A program made the position numbers and the translations under genes. Below, piece after piece: positions 1-8,717 of a DNA stretch of 64,000 nt. Origin of the DNA: Cryobacterium ruanii (GTDB lineage: Bacteria; Actinomycetota; Actinomycetes; Actinomycetales; Microbacteriaceae); contig NZ_SOHK01000020.1 of assembly GCF_004404055.1 (NCBI RefSeq), positions 1 through 64,000 on the forward strand. Direction: 5' to 3'. The notes under the pieces are model-generated. The model searched no databases. It saw nothing but the letters and a program-made list of their open reading frames with translations, and was not told the origin of the DNA. Position 1 is the first letter of the stretch; each line of letters starts with the position of its first letter.

Positions 1-575
1 CTGGGCTTGAGCCCGACGAGCCCGCAGGCGGCCGCGGGAATGCGGATGGACCCCCCGCCGTCAGAGCCCGGCGCGAACGGCAGGAGCCGGGCGGCGACCG
101 CCGCTGCGGCGCCGCCGCTCGATCCGCCGGCCCCGAGCGCGAGGTTCCACGGAGTACGAGCGGGCGGCGAGGCGTGGCTTTCGGTGTAGGAGGCGAGCCC
201 GAATTCGGGGGTGTTGGTTTTGCCGAGGCTGACTCCCCCGGCATCGTCGAGGGCCTGCACGAGGTCGTCCGACTCATTGGGCACGTAGTCGGTGAACAGG
301 CGCGACCCGAACCCGGCGCGGACCCCGGCGCGCAGGTGCAGGTCTTTGTCGGCGAACGGGAGGCCCCAGAGCGGCGCGGTACGCGGCATCCGCTCTTCAA
401 CAGAGCGGGCCCGGGCGCGGGCGGCATCGGCGGTCACGGTCACGAAAGCGCCCAGTGCCGGGTTGAATTTCTCGATGCGGGCGAGGTAGTGATCCGCGAG
501 CTCGATCGGGCTGATCTCGCGGTTCTGCAGGGCCTGCCATTGTTCCAGGGCAGTCAGTTCGTGTGGATCAGCCAT
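1..575 (-). CDS. Amidase, amidase-signature family (C-terminus beyond window)
   Basis: Only the first 191 codons are inside the window; the gene runs off its left edge. The family hydrolyses C-N amide bonds with a Ser-cis-Ser-Lys triad. The reading contains the catalytic-lysine segment [12 protein letters not shown] and the glycine/serine-rich signature [11 protein letters not shown] followed by [13 protein letters not shown], which carries the cis-Ser and nucleophile Ser. The substrate cannot be told: related proteins include GatA, indoleacetamide hydrolase and 6-aminohexanoate hydrolase. No gatB or gatC lies nearby, so a stand-alone amidase is more likely than GatA. The ATG at 575 has no Shine-Dalgarno. 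A TAGGCT -10-like hexamer sits six bases upstream, so the message is probably leaderless. The gene diverges from the SDR at 653. Confidence 0.9.
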   Translation of the reverse strand, partial: MADPHELTALEQWQALQNREISPIELADHYLARIEKFNPALGAFVTVTADAARARARSVEERMPRTAPLWGLPFADKDLHLRAGVRAGFGSRLFTDYVPNESDDLVQALDDAGGVSLGKTNTPEFGLASYTESHASPPARTPWNLALGAGGSSGGAAAAVAARLLPFAPGSDGGGSIRIPAAACGLVGLKP

Positions 576-652
576 ATCCCGAGCCTAGTTCGACCGGGCC
601 AGGCCACCGGCCACCTCTGGTGATGCCGGCCCTGGGAGGCTAGCCTCGAGCC

Positions 653-1468
653 ATGGCCAGTGCTTTGTACAATCCCATCGGCACCACCGCGCTCATCACC
701 GGTGCGTCGAGCGGACTCGGGGTCGGGTACGCCCACGAGCTCGCCCAGCGCGGCGCGGATCTCGTGCTCGTCGCCCGCCGGCAGGCCCGCCTCGAAGCCC
801 TCGCGGTGGACCTGGCTGAGAAATACGGAACGGTCTCGACCGTCATCCCCCTCGACCTCAGCAAAGCGGATGCCGTTCTCGAGCTGGTCAGCGACCTGCG
901 CGAGCGGGCGATCACCATCGGCACCCTCGTGAACAACGCGGGCTTTGCGACGTTCGGTACCGTGCTTGACTCCGACGAGGAGCGGGAACGGGAGCAGGTT
1001 GCCCTCAACGTGCATGCTTTGACCGCGCTGACCCACGCCTTTCTGCCCGACCTGGTCGAGACCGCGTCACTGCAGCCGCACACCGCGGCGCTCGTGAACC
1101 TCGCGAGCACGGCGGCGTTCCAGCCGGTGCCGCGCATGGCGGTCTACGGCGCGACGAAGGCCTATGTGCTCAGCTACACCGAAGCGGTGAGCTACGAAAC
1201 CCGGGCGAGCGGCCTCAAGGTGACGGCGATCTGCCCGGGCCCGGTTGATACCGAGTTTTTCGAGGTCGCCCAGACCAGCGGCGGCAAGAAGGGCACGCCG
1301 CTCACGGTCGAGGAGGTCATGCGGGCGTCCTTCGCTGCGCTCGACCGGTCGGTGACGCCCTCCGTCGTTCTGGTCGGCGCCCGCAACGCACTGCTAGCCC
1401 GGTTCGCGAGCATCTTTCCCCGCCGGGCCGTGTTGAACGCCGTAGGCCGCCTAAACACCCCCCGATGA
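653..1468 (+). CDS. SDR family NAD(P)-dependent oxidoreductase
   Basis: A classical short-chain dehydrogenase/reductase of 271 residues. The cofactor motif TGASSGLG is at residues 16-23, the NNAG motif is near residue 95, and the catalytic YxxxK is Y165/K169, followed by a PGPVDTEF segment. Together these make a complete Rossmann enzyme of the DltE/YqjQ-like group. The substrate is unknown. The start ATG lies six bases after a TAGCCT hexamer and has no obvious ribosome binding site, which suggests a leaderless transcript. The gene is monocistronic and is followed by a 29-bp perfect hairpin shared with the convergent acetyltransferase gene. Confidence 0.9.
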   Translation: MASALYNPIGTTALITGASSGLGVGYAHELAQRGADLVLVARRQARLEALAVDLAEKYGTVSTVIPLDLSKADAVLELVSDLRERAITIGTLVNNAGFATFGTVLDSDEEREREQVALNVHALTALTHAFLPDLVETASLQPHTAALVNLASTAAFQPVPRMAVYGATKAYVLSYTEAVSYETRASGLKVTAICPGPVDTEFFEVAQTSGGKKGTPLTVEEVMRASFAALDRSVTPSVVLVGARNALLARFASIFPRRAVLNAVGRLNTPR

Positions 1469-1469
1469 G

Positions 1470-1530
1470 CGCGAGAGCGCAAAAAGTGCCCGTTTGACGG
1501 TGTCAAACGGGCACTTTTTGCGCTCTCGCG
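1470..1530. terminator. Bidirectional hairpin terminator, 29-bp perfect stem
   Basis: The arms 1470-1498 and 1502-1530 are exact reverse complements over 29 bases, separated by the trinucleotide GGT. The A and T runs (AAAAA and TTTTT) lie inside the stem rather than at its foot. It sits two bases after the SDR stop and three bases from the stop of the convergent GNAT gene, so it can end transcription from both sides. Confidence 0.85.
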
Positions 1531-1533
1531 TGG

Positions 1534-2112
1534 TTACTTGAGGCTTTTTTGGAGCAGAATGGTGCCGAGCCAACGCTCGAACTTGAACCCGACCTTGCCC
1601 ATGCGGCCGATCTCCTCAAACCCGAAGTCGCGGTGCAGCTTGATCGAGGCATCCGCTCCCTGGTCGGCGATGACGGCGATGATCTCCTTCAGGCCGGCCG
1701 TTTTGGACCGTTTGATCAGCTCGGCGAGCAGCTCACGCCCGAGTCCCTTGCCGGTCGACGCGGCGCCGAGATAGATCGAATTCTCCACCGTAAATCGGTA
1801 AGCCTTCTTCTGCTTCCACGGGCTGACCAAGGCATAGCCGAGAATCTGACCGGCCGGCGACACGGCCACGATGAAGGGCATGCCCTGCTTATTCAGGTAA
1901 TAGAACTTGTCGCGCCACTCGGTGAGCGTCATAGCATCTTCGTCAAAAGTTACGGTGCTGTTGGCAACGTAGTAGTTGTAGATCTCGCGAATGTGCGGCA
2001 GGTCGGTTGCCCGCACCTCGCGCATCTCGTATTCGAACGGCGCCTCGGCCGCGATCTCCGGCCGTAGGTGGCGGGGCAGCCGACGACGAGGCTCGTATTC
2101 TTCCTCAAGCAC
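1534..2112 (-). CDS. GNAT family N-acetyltransferase (phosphinothricin/methionine-sulfoximine acetyltransferase-like)
   Basis: A 192-residue protein with an N-terminal extension of about 30 residues ([15 protein letters not shown]) before the GNAT core. The core begins at [22 protein letters not shown], typical of the Pat/MnaT subgroup that acetylates phosphinothricin, methionine sulfoximine or similar amines. The acetyl-CoA-binding stretch is [15 protein letters not shown], followed by [20 protein letters not shown]. The substrate is inferred only from the subgroup. Its start overlaps the end of the upstream uracil-DNA glycosylase gene by eight bases, so the two are probably cotranscribed. 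The C-terminal [16 protein letters not shown] is typical of the subgroup. Confidence 0.88.
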   Translation of the reverse strand: MLEEEYEPRRRLPRHLRPEIAAEAPFEYEMREVRATDLPHIREIYNYYVANSTVTFDEDAMTLTEWRDKFYYLNKQGMPFIVAVSPAGQILGYALVSPWKQKKAYRFTVENSIYLGAASTGKGLGRELLAELIKRSKTAGLKEIIAVIADQGADASIKLHRDFGFEEIGRMGKVGFKFERWLGTILLQKSLK

Positions 2113-2863
2113 CGGGCACTCCCCTTTCTGGTTGATTCCAGATTACCGGAAGCGCCCAGTCAACCGGCGCAGCCCCCTGCTCGGTCAGCAGCCGGTTGGC
2201 CCGGCTGAACGGCGCCGATCCGAAGAATCCGCGGCGGGCCGAGAGCGGGCTCGGGTGCGCCGACTCAAGCACGGGTGTGTCGCCGAGCAGGGGCTTCAGC
2301 GCGCCGGCGTCCTTGCCCCAGAGAATCGCCACGAGCGGATGCTGCCGCTGCACCAGCGCACGAATCGCCTGGTCGGTCACGGCTTCCCAGCCGTGCCGTC
2401 GATGCGATCCGGGCGCGCCAGCGCGCACGCTGAGCACCCGGTTGAGCAGCAGCACGCCCTGCTCGGACCAGGCCGAGAGGTCGCCGTGCTCGGGGCGCAG
2501 CAGTGCGAGGTCGACGCCCAATTCGGTGTAGATGTTGCCGAGGCTGCGCGGCAGCGGCCGCACGTCGGCGTTGACCGCGAAGGCCAGGCCGATCGGATGC
2601 CCCGGGGTCGGGTAGGGATCCTGTCCGACGATGAGCACCCGCACGGCGTCGAACGGCTGGCGAAACGCGCGCAACAGGTGCTCCGGCGCGGGCAACACTG
2701 TGTGCCCGGCCGCCCGTTCGATGGCCAGGAACTCGCCGACCCTGGCCAGGTCACTGGCCACCGGGGCGAGTGCGGCGGCCCAGCCCTGATCGATCTCGCC
2801 ACTGGCGGCGAGGGCATCGAGGTTCACGCAGTCACCAACCGAAATATGCCGGGGCGGCGGCAC
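2105..2863 (-). CDS. ung: Uracil-DNA glycosylase (family 1)
   Basis: Removes uracil from DNA in base excision repair. The 252-residue protein has the water-activating motif GQDPYP at residues 80-85 (catalytic Asp82), then GLAFAV. It also has the [12 protein letters not shown] segment and the DNA-intercalating HPSPLSA loop near the C-terminus. These are all hallmarks of family 1. The length is somewhat above the usual 220-230 residues because of a longer N-terminus; no better internal ATG is obvious. It is followed by the overlapping GNAT gene and preceded by the peptidase E-like gene 57 bases away on the same strand. Confidence 0.97.
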   Translation of the reverse strand: MPPPRHISVGDCVNLDALAASGEIDQGWAAALAPVASDLARVGEFLAIERAAGHTVLPAPEHLLRAFRQPFDAVRVLIVGQDPYPTPGHPIGLAFAVNADVRPLPRSLGNIYTELGVDLALLRPEHGDLSAWSEQGVLLLNRVLSVRAGAPGSHRRHGWEAVTDQAIRALVQRQHPLVAILWGKDAGALKPLLGDTPVLESAHPSPLSARRGFFGSAPFSRANRLLTEQGAAPVDWALPVIWNQPERGVPGA

Positions 2864-2920
2864 GCAACACCACGCGATAGCGCGTGCGGCGGCATCCGTT
2901 CAGTGGCTGTCACGGGCAGG

Positions 2921-3628
2921 TCAGGCGCCGATGGTGCTCACGAGCACGCCGCCATCGGCCTGGCTGACCCGCCAGACGCTGCCGGCGCCGAGCACGCGCA
3001 GTGCACCCTCGCCGACCACGAGCACGGTGTTCTCGTCGATGGCCAGGCCGCCGTCGACAAGGCCGGCCTCGGTCGCGGCGATCAGCCGGGACAGGCTGCC
3101 GGACTGGGCGGCGTGCACGTCAACCGTCACATCGAGCAGGCCGATGCCTTGGGCGAGGGTGATCTCGTCGAGCCCCTCAGAGACGTGCTCGGGCGTGACC
3201 TCGACGCCGCCGATGCGCCAACCGCCGATCAGGGCGCGTTCGGCCGCGATCATGGCCCCGGCCGAGAAGCCGAGGTAGGGCACGCCAGCCGAGACCTGGC
3301 GGCGAATCTCACCGGCGATCGAAAGCAGGGCGGCAAGGTAGTCGGGCGTCACTCCGCCACCGATGATGATGCCGTCGACCGCGCCCAAAGCGGTCAGGGC
3401 GGCCGTGTCGCCGGGCGCGAGCACGGTGCGGCGGGTCTGCACGCCGGCGCCGAGCGATGTGGCGAGCTCTTCGGCGTGCGCACTGCCCGGGCCGACGGTG
3501 ATGATCGACACGATCGGTTCATCGCGGCCGGCCTGGCCGGCATGAGCGGTCACCTCGGACCGGAAGCTCGCGAAGACCGGAATGTCGTGTGCGAGGTCTC
3601 CCCCACCGCCGACGAGGTGCACGCTCAC
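2921..3628 (-). CDS. Peptidase E / cyanophycinase-like protein (family S51)
   Basis: A 235-residue class-I glutamine-amidotransferase-fold peptidase. It has a GGG(D) start, the segment DGIIIGGGVTPDYL, and the nucleophile elbow GFSAGAMI with Ser122. The S51 family includes dipeptidase E (Asp-X dipeptides) and cyanophycinase. No cyanophycin synthetase is in the window, so a peptidase acting on small or isoaspartyl peptides is the more cautious reading. The ATG overlaps the stop of the upstream phosphoribosyltransferase by four bases (ATGA), which indicates translational coupling. Confidence 0.85.
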   Translation of the reverse strand: MSVHLVGGGGDLAHDIPVFASFRSEVTAHAGQAGRDEPIVSIITVGPGSAHAEELATSLGAGVQTRRTVLAPGDTAALTALGAVDGIIIGGGVTPDYLAALLSIAGEIRRQVSAGVPYLGFSAGAMIAAERALIGGWRIGGVEVTPEHVSEGLDEITLAQGIGLLDVTVDVHAAQSGSLSRLIAATEAGLVDGGLAIDENTVLVVGEGALRVLGAGSVWRVSQADGGVLVSTIGA

Positions 3629-4200
3629 GCTGCAACCTCAGCCGTCACGTCGGCAGGCAGATCGGCGAGCGCCTCGGGCGCGATGTTCTCTGGCGAGCCC
3701 GGCACCGGCGGCAGCGCCGACCAGGGAAACACGATCCACTTGTCGGTTTCACGCCAGGTGAAATCGGGCACGTGCACGGTGCGCGGCTTGGTGTAGAGCG
3801 TCGCGGTGCGCACCTCCATCGCGGTCTCGCCGAGCAGGCGCATGACCAGCGCGAGGGTGTGGCCGGAATCGGAGACATCGTCGACGAGCAGCACCCGCTT
3901 GCCGGCGAGGGCCGGGGCGTCGAGCATCGGCGCCGACAGAACGGGCTCGGGCAGGCGTTCGTCGATGCCGGTGTAGAACTCCACGTTGATGGAGCCGCAG
4001 TTCTTGGTGCCGAGCGCGTACGACACGGCGCCGGCCAGCAGCAGCCCACCGCGGGCGATGGCGATCACGACATCAGGGTGAAAATCGCTCGCCCGAACGC
4101 GTACGGCCAACTCGCGCGACGCCGCGGCGAAGTCGGTCCACTGCAGAATCTCGCGATCGGTCACGGATGGTGTGGGCAAAGCCTCGGCATCAAGTGTCAT
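3625..4200 (-). CDS. Purine/xanthine-type phosphoribosyltransferase
   Basis: A type-I PRTase of 191 residues that would transfer phosphoribosyl from PRPP to a base. The PRPP motif VLLVDDVSDSGHT is at residues 103-115, and an upstream VVIAIARGGLLLAG loop contributes to pyrophosphate binding. The family resembles Gpt/Hpt-like salvage enzymes, but the base specificity cannot be read from sequence. The start ATG is six bases after a TAGCAT hexamer with no Shine-Dalgarno, so translation is probably leaderless. The gene forms a two-gene operon with the peptidase E-like gene through an ATGA overlap. Confidence 0.88.
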   Translation of the reverse strand: MTLDAEALPTPSVTDREILQWTDFAAASRELAVRVRASDFHPDVVIAIARGGLLLAGAVSYALGTKNCGSINVEFYTGIDERLPEPVLSAPMLDAPALAGKRVLLVDDVSDSGHTLALVMRLLGETAMEVRTATLYTKPRTVHVPDFTWRETDKWIVFPWSALPPVPGSPENIAPEALADLPADVTAEVAA

Positions 4201-4235
4201 CCGTCAATGCTAGCGACGATCCACACGGCACAAAA

Positions 4236-4271
4236 CGGATGCTGCGCAGGCAGCTGGCCGCGCGGCATCCG
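4236..4271. terminator. Hairpin downstream of prpC
   Basis: The arms 4236-4247 and 4260-4271 pair over 12 positions with one T-G wobble. The outer seven pairs are CGGATGC with GCATCCG, two copies of this genome's frequent motif in opposite orientation. The hairpin lies just after the prp operon and before the phosphoribosyltransferase promoter. There is no clear U-tract, so terminator function is inferred from position. Confidence 0.5.
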
Positions 4272-4288
4272 CTCGCACGGAAAGAACG

Positions 4289-5428
4289 CTATGGAACCTG
4301 GCGCTGGTCGACGCCATTGTAGGCCGACAGCGGACGAATGAGCGCGTTGCTCTTCTTCTGCTCGATGATGTGCGCGGTCCACCCGGTGATGCGCGCCGCA
4401 ACGAAGATCGGCGTGAACGTGAGGGTGTCGAACCCCATCAGGTGATAGGCCGGGCCCGAGGGGTAGTCGAGGTTCGGCAGGATGGCCTTGCGCGTGGTCA
4501 TCGCCGTCTCGAGGGCCTCGTAGAGTTCGAGCAGTTCCGGCTTCTGGTAGTGCTCCGTCAGGGTGACGAGCGAGGCACGCATCGTCGGTACCCGCGAGTC
4601 CCCGCTCTTGTACACGCGGTGGCCGAAGCCCATGATCTTGCGCTTGTCGGCGAGCGCCTGCTCGAGCCACGGCTCGGCCCGCGCGGCCGAGCCGGCTTCG
4701 AGGCCGATCTCGGTGAAGGTGTGCATGACGGCTTCATTGGCGCCGCCGTGCAGGGCTCCCTTGAGCGCCCCGACCGCGCCGGTCACCGCCGAATACAGGT
4801 CGGACAGGGTCGAGGTGATGACCCGAGCGGCAAACGTCGACGCATTGAAGGAGTGCTCTGCATAGAGGATCATCGACACGTCGAAGGCGTTGACGACGAC
4901 GAGCTCCGGCACCTCGCCGAAGGCCATATGCAGAAAATTCGCGGAGTAGCCGAGGTCGTCGCGCGGTTCGACCAGGTCGAGTCCGTGACGGCGACGCTGG
5001 TCGTAGGAGACGATCGCGGGCAGCTGGGCGTACAGGCGAATCGACTTGGCGAGGTCGGATTTCGCCGAGGGGTTCTCGGCCTCCGGATCGCTCGCGCCGA
5101 TAACGCTCACCGCGGTGCGCACGACGTCCATCGGGTGGGCGGTCAGCGGCAGCTCGTCGATGATGCGCTTGATCACCGGGCTGAGGTGACGCAATGAGCG
5201 TTCGAGGGCTTCGAAGTCGGCGAGCTGCTGGTCATCGGGAAGTTCGCCGTGCCAGAGCAGGTAGGCGACCTCTTCGAAGCTCTTCTTCGCGGCGAGCTCC
5301 TGCACCGGATAGCCCCGGTAGAGCAGGGAGTTGGTCTCCGGGTTGACCTTGGAGACCGCGGTCGTGTCGACGACGACGCCGGTGAGACCTTTATACACGT
5401 GGGGTTCCACAGTTTGGGTGTCAGACAT
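4289..5428 (-). CDS. prpC: 2-methylcitrate synthase / citrate synthase
   Basis: Condenses propionyl-CoA with oxaloacetate to give 2-methylcitrate; many family members also accept acetyl-CoA. The 379-residue protein has the small-form citrate synthase layout: EHSFNAST (His192), LHGGANE (His227), GFGHRVYK (His270) and the catalytic Asp321 in LPNLDYPSG. The neighbours prpB and prpD upstream in the same direction identify it as the methylcitrate-cycle enzyme. Only eight bases separate it from prpB. The transcription unit is expected to be controlled by the GntR-type regulator at its head. Confidence 0.96.
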   Translation of the reverse strand: MSDTQTVEPHVYKGLTGVVVDTTAVSKVNPETNSLLYRGYPVQELAAKKSFEEVAYLLWHGELPDDQQLADFEALERSLRHLSPVIKRIIDELPLTAHPMDVVRTAVSVIGASDPEAENPSAKSDLAKSIRLYAQLPAIVSYDQRRRHGLDLVEPRDDLGYSANFLHMAFGEVPELVVVNAFDVSMILYAEHSFNASTFAARVITSTLSDLYSAVTGAVGALKGALHGGANEAVMHTFTEIGLEAGSAARAEPWLEQALADKRKIMGFGHRVYKSGDSRVPTMRASLVTLTEHYQKPELLELYEALETAMTTRKAILPNLDYPSGPAYHLMGFDTLTFTPIFVAARITGWTAHIIEQKKSNALIRPLSAYNGVDQRQVP

Positions 5429-5436
5429 AGTGCTCC

Positions 5437-6366
5437 TTAGACCTGCGTCGAACTGGGCGTCGAAATGTGCGGGTGCAACGTGAAGTCGAAGATACCCGAA
5501 TCGAACTGGCTGTACGACTCATAATCGAGCAGTTCGTACAGGTCGGCCCGGTGCTGCATCTCGGGCAGCATCGTGGCGAGCGAACCGTGCTGTTCGATCG
5601 CGTCGAGTCCGCGTGCCGCCGAGCCCATCGCGAGGCGCAGCAGCGACACCGGAAAGATCACCAGGTTCATACCCACGTTCTCGAGCTGATGCACGGTGTA
5701 CAGCTCGCCCTTACCGAACTCGGTCATGTTCGCCAAGATCGGCACCGACACGGCCGCCCGAATCGCCTCGAACTCGGCCAGGCTGCCCATCGCCTCGGGG
5801 AAGATCGCGTCGGCCCCGGCGTCCTGCAACTGCTTGGCGCGCGTCACAGCGGCGTCCAGCCCGTCAACGGCACGGATGTCCGTGCGCGCCATCACGAGAA
5901 AGTTAGAGTCGCGGCGCGCGTCGACGGCCGCGCGGATGCGCTTGATCGCGGTGTCGGCATCCACTACCTGCTTGCCGTCGAGGTGGCCGCAGCGTTTCGG
6001 GTTGACCTGGTCCTCGATGTGCATGCCCGCCAGGCCGGCATCCTCGAGGGTCTGGATCGTGCGTGCGACGTTCATCGGCTCCCCGAAACCGGTGTCGGCG
6101 TCGACGATCGCCGGCAGATTGGTCATGCGGGCGATCTGCTGCGACCGACCGGCCACCTCGGTGAGGGTGGTCAAGCCGATATCGGGCAGGCCGAGGTCGG
6201 CCGAGAGCACGGCGCCTGAAATATAGACCCCCTCGAACCCCTTCTGCTCGATGAGCTTGGCCGAGAGCGGGTTGAACGCGCCCGGGTAGCGCAGGATCTT
6301 GCCGCTCGACAGGCCGGCCCGCAGGGCAATGCGCTTGGCGGCGGCGGTCGTGCCGGCGTACAGCAT
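5437..6366 (-). CDS. prpB: Methylisocitrate lyase
   Basis: Cleaves 2-methylisocitrate to pyruvate and succinate in propionate catabolism. The 309-residue isocitrate-lyase/PEP-mutase-family protein has VDADTGFGEP (residues 88-97, metal site) and the catalytic-cysteine motif KRCGHLDGK with Cys126. I place the start at MLYAG (ATG 6364-6366), not at any upstream in-frame ATG. It shares one base with the prpD stop (TAATG), which gives tight translational coupling. An extension to 6786 would only read through prpD out of frame. Confidence 0.96.
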   Translation of the reverse strand: MLYAGTTAAAKRIALRAGLSSGKILRYPGAFNPLSAKLIEQKGFEGVYISGAVLSADLGLPDIGLTTLTEVAGRSQQIARMTNLPAIVDADTGFGEPMNVARTIQTLEDAGLAGMHIEDQVNPKRCGHLDGKQVVDADTAIKRIRAAVDARRDSNFLVMARTDIRAVDGLDAAVTRAKQLQDAGADAIFPEAMGSLAEFEAIRAAVSVPILANMTEFGKGELYTVHQLENVGMNLVIFPVSLLRLAMGSAARGLDAIEQHGSLATMLPEMQHRADLYELLDYESYSQFDSGIFDFTLHPHISTPSSTQV

Positions 6367-7901
6367 TAGAAGATGCCGTTCGGGGTAGCGATCGACGCGA
6401 GCAGTCCAGGCTTTGCCACGATGGTCAGGCCGCCGAGGTCGGCGGGCCTGAGCTCCGGCAGGCGCTGGGCCAGGGCGAGGAAGCGTTCGATCTCTGCCTC
6501 CTCCATCACCGGTGCGGCTAGGGTGCGGAACTTGTTGATGTACTCGGCGCGGGCGAACGGGCGAGCGCCAAGCGGATGCGCGTCGGCCACGGCGATCTCG
6601 TCGACCAGGCGGGTTCCGTTGGCCAGCTCGATTTCCACGCGACCACCGAAGGCTTTCTCGGCCGGGTCGAGGGAGTGGTAGCGACGCGTCCACTCCTGAT
6701 CTTCGGTCGTGGTGACGGTATTCCACAGGGCGATGGTGTCGGGGCGGCCGGCACGCTCGGGGCTGTAAGAGTCGACGTGGTTCCACGTACCGTCCTGCAG
6801 GGCCACCGTGAAGATGTATGGAATGGAGTGATCGAGGGTTTCGCGACTCGCGGTGGGGTCGTACTTCTGCGGGTCGTTGGCGCCCGAGCCGATCACGTAG
6901 TGCGTGTGGTGGCTGGTGTGGATGACGATGCTCGTGATTGCACCGGCCACCAGCAGTTCAGGGTGTTCGTTGTGCAGCTTGCGCGCGAGGTCGATCCAGG
7001 CCTGCGCCTGGTACTCGGCCGAGTGCTCCTTGGTATAGCTGTCGAGGATGGCGCGCTTAACGCTGCCGGCGGCCGGCAGTGACACGTCGTAGGAACCGTC
7101 TGGCCCGTCGAGCAGCCAGGCGATGACGCCGTCCTCGCCCTCGTAGATCGGGGTCGGGCTGGTCTCGCCGCGCAGCGCCCGGTCAACGGCTTCGACCGCC
7201 ATCTTGCCGGCGAACGCCGGGGCGTGGGCCTTCCAGCTGGAGATTTCGCCCTTCCGCGACTGGCGGGTCGCGGTCGTGGTGTGCAGCGCCTGGCCGACGG
7301 CCTGAAAGATGGTCTCCTTGTCGAGGCCGAGCAGGGTTCCGATGCCGGCGGCGACCGACGGGCCGAGGTGGGCGACGTGGTCGATCTTGTGGGCGTGCAG
7401 GCTGATCGATTTCACGAGATCGATCTGAATCTCATAGCCGGTGGCGATGCCGCGAATCAGGGCGCTGCCGGTCAGGCCGCGCGACGCCGCGAGATGCTGG
7501 GCGACGGCGGTGATCGGCGGAATATTGTCACCGGGGTGCGAGTATTCCGCGGCAAGGAAGGTGTCGTGGTAGTCGAGTTCACGCACGGCAACACCGTTGG
7601 CCCAGGCCGCCCACTCCGGCGACACCCGGCGGGCCGGCGCGAGACCAAACACGGTCGCGCCGTCGCCACCGTTGGATCGCGGGTGCGCGAGCGCCTGGGA
7701 TCGTGCGGCGATCACCGGGCGCCGGGTCAGGCTCGCCGCGGCCACGGAGGCGTTGTCGATCACACGGTTGATGACCATCTCGGTCACTTCCTCGGAGACT
7801 AGGGCGGGGTCGGCGGCGACCTCGGCGATCTTCCAGGCCAGCTGGTCCTCGCGGGCCAGATTCTCGTCGCTCTTGTGAACTCGAACGTGGTGAAGCTGCA
7901 C
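6366..7901 (-). CDS. prpD: 2-methylcitrate dehydratase, MmgE/PrpD family
   Basis: Dehydrates 2-methylcitrate to 2-methyl-cis-aconitate. The 511-residue protein carries typical PrpD segments: an N-terminal helical domain with [18 protein letters not shown], then [28 protein letters not shown], then [18 protein letters not shown]. The length suits the AcnD-independent PrpD group. It is the first enzyme gene after the regulator (14-base gap) and overlaps prpB by one base. Order and spacing indicate one polycistronic gntR-prpD-prpB-prpC message. Confidence 0.96.
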   Translation of the reverse strand: MQLHHVRVHKSDENLAREDQLAWKIAEVAADPALVSEEVTEMVINRVIDNASVAAASLTRRPVIAARSQALAHPRSNGGDGATVFGLAPARRVSPEWAAWANGVAVRELDYHDTFLAAEYSHPGDNIPPITAVAQHLAASRGLTGSALIRGIATGYEIQIDLVKSISLHAHKIDHVAHLGPSVAAGIGTLLGLDKETIFQAVGQALHTTTATRQSRKGEISSWKAHAPAFAGKMAVEAVDRALRGETSPTPIYEGEDGVIAWLLDGPDGSYDVSLPAAGSVKRAILDSYTKEHSAEYQAQAWIDLARKLHNEHPELLVAGAITSIVIHTSHHTHYVIGSGANDPQKYDPTASRETLDHSIPYIFTVALQDGTWNHVDSYSPERAGRPDTIALWNTVTTTEDQEWTRRYHSLDPAEKAFGGRVEIELANGTRLVDEIAVADAHPLGARPFARAEYINKFRTLAAPVMEEAEIERFLALAQRLPELRPADLGGLTIVAKPGLLASIATPNGIF

Positions 7902-7915
7902 TGTGGATCCCTTCG

Positions 7916-8629
7916 TTAGTCGGCCGTAGTCGTTGATCGACTAGTCGCCGAGCCCGCATCGATCGCCGCAAGGACGCTCAGTAGGCTTTGGTGAAGATGA
8001 ATATGGGTGGCATGGCCGGCCAGCAACGGATCGCCGGCGATGATGGCATCGATGATCAACAGGTGCTCCCCCGCTGCGGCACGCAGACGCAGCGGATTCC
8101 TCCGGGCGAGCCGACGGATCCGAGCCAGGTGGGTGCGTACGGCGTGCAGGGCGCCGACGAGAAAGGGGTTCTCGACGGCAGCATCGACAGCGTCCTCGAG
8201 CTCGTCTATCAGCACGTAGTAGCGGTGCACGCCGATGTCGCCCTGGTCCAGAAGATCCGGCGCGGTAAGAAAAGCGTCGCGCAGCTTTAGGAAAGGTGCG
8301 GGATCACGCCGAGTCGCGGCCAGGCGACTGGCCTGTACCTCGAGCGCCTGCCGCAACTCGTACAGCTCGGAGATGCTGTCAACGGAGATGTCGGTCACTT
8401 CGAAGCCGCGCCCACGACGGCCGACGACGAGTCCGTCGGCGATCAATCGGGCTACCGCTTCCCGCAGCGGGGTGCGGGACACGCCGATGCGCTCCGCCTG
8501 TTCCACTTCGAGCAGGGCGGCGCCCGGGGCGAGGAGTCCGTTGAGGATCTCCCCGCGCAGTTGACGGTACGCCCGCTCACTGGCGCGGAGCGGTACGTCT
8601 AACCCCAACATTGCGGTTTCTGTATACAC
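7916..8629 (-). CDS. GntR family transcriptional regulator, FCD (FadR C-terminal) domain
   Basis: Predicted propionate-responsive repressor. The N-terminal winged helix covers roughly residues 12-80, with the recognition segment [20 protein letters not shown]. It is followed by an all-helical FCD ligand domain carrying the acidic/His residues usual for metal-dependent carboxylate sensing. The start at 8629 is GTG with an AGGA eight bases upstream. An in-frame ATG at 8611 is the alternative, and the TGTATACA palindrome overlaps the GTG. It is divergent from prpE and heads the prpDBC operon. The inducer (2-methylcitrate or propionyl-CoA related) is inferred from context. Confidence 0.9.
   Translation of the reverse strand: MYTETAMLGLDVPLRASERAYRQLRGEILNGLLAPGAALLEVEQAERIGVSRTPLREAVARLIADGLVVGRRGRGFEVTDISVDSISELYELRQALEVQASRLAATRRDPAPFLKLRDAFLTAPDLLDQGDIGVHRYYVLIDELEDAVDAAVENPFLVGALHAVRTHLARIRRLARRNPLRLRAAAGEHLLIIDAIIAGDPLLAGHATHIHLHQSLLSVLAAIDAGSATSRSTTTAD
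8621..8628. promoter_or_regulatory. Predicted GntR operator 1 (TGTATACA)
   Basis: Perfect 8-bp palindrome TGTATACA at the start codon of the gntR gene. Read on the minus strand it continues as TGTATACAGAAAC, matching the second copy (TGTATACAGAGAC at 8684-8696). Two copies in one divergent promoter gap fit FadR-subfamily operators and suggest autoregulation. Confidence 0.65.
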
Positions 8630-8683
8630 AATAGCGATCCTATTCCACGGTGCCGGGTTATATGCAATACTTCAACCACTCTT

Positions 8684-8691
8684 TGTATACA
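8684..8691. promoter_or_regulatory. Predicted GntR operator 2 (TGTATACA)
   Basis: Second perfect TGTATACA palindrome, 63 bases from the first and just upstream of prpE. The flanks TTTGTATACAGAGAC agree with the inverted copy at 8621. Its position would let the GntR protein control the divergent prpE-DUF485-symporter unit together with prpDBC. Confidence 0.65.
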
Positions 8692-8717
8692 GAGACTCTT
8701 CGATGGAGAAGGTAGAC

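Noticed and set aside
1991-3796. 601-codon plus-strand frame across ung and the peptidase E-like gene
   Set aside because: Antisense shadow of two recognised minus-strand genes; composition is typical of frame shadows.
6367-6786. N-terminal extension of prpB to an ATG at 6786
   Set aside because: The extension reads Arg/Pro-rich out-of-frame prpD sequence; MLYAG at 6366 gives the normal family start.
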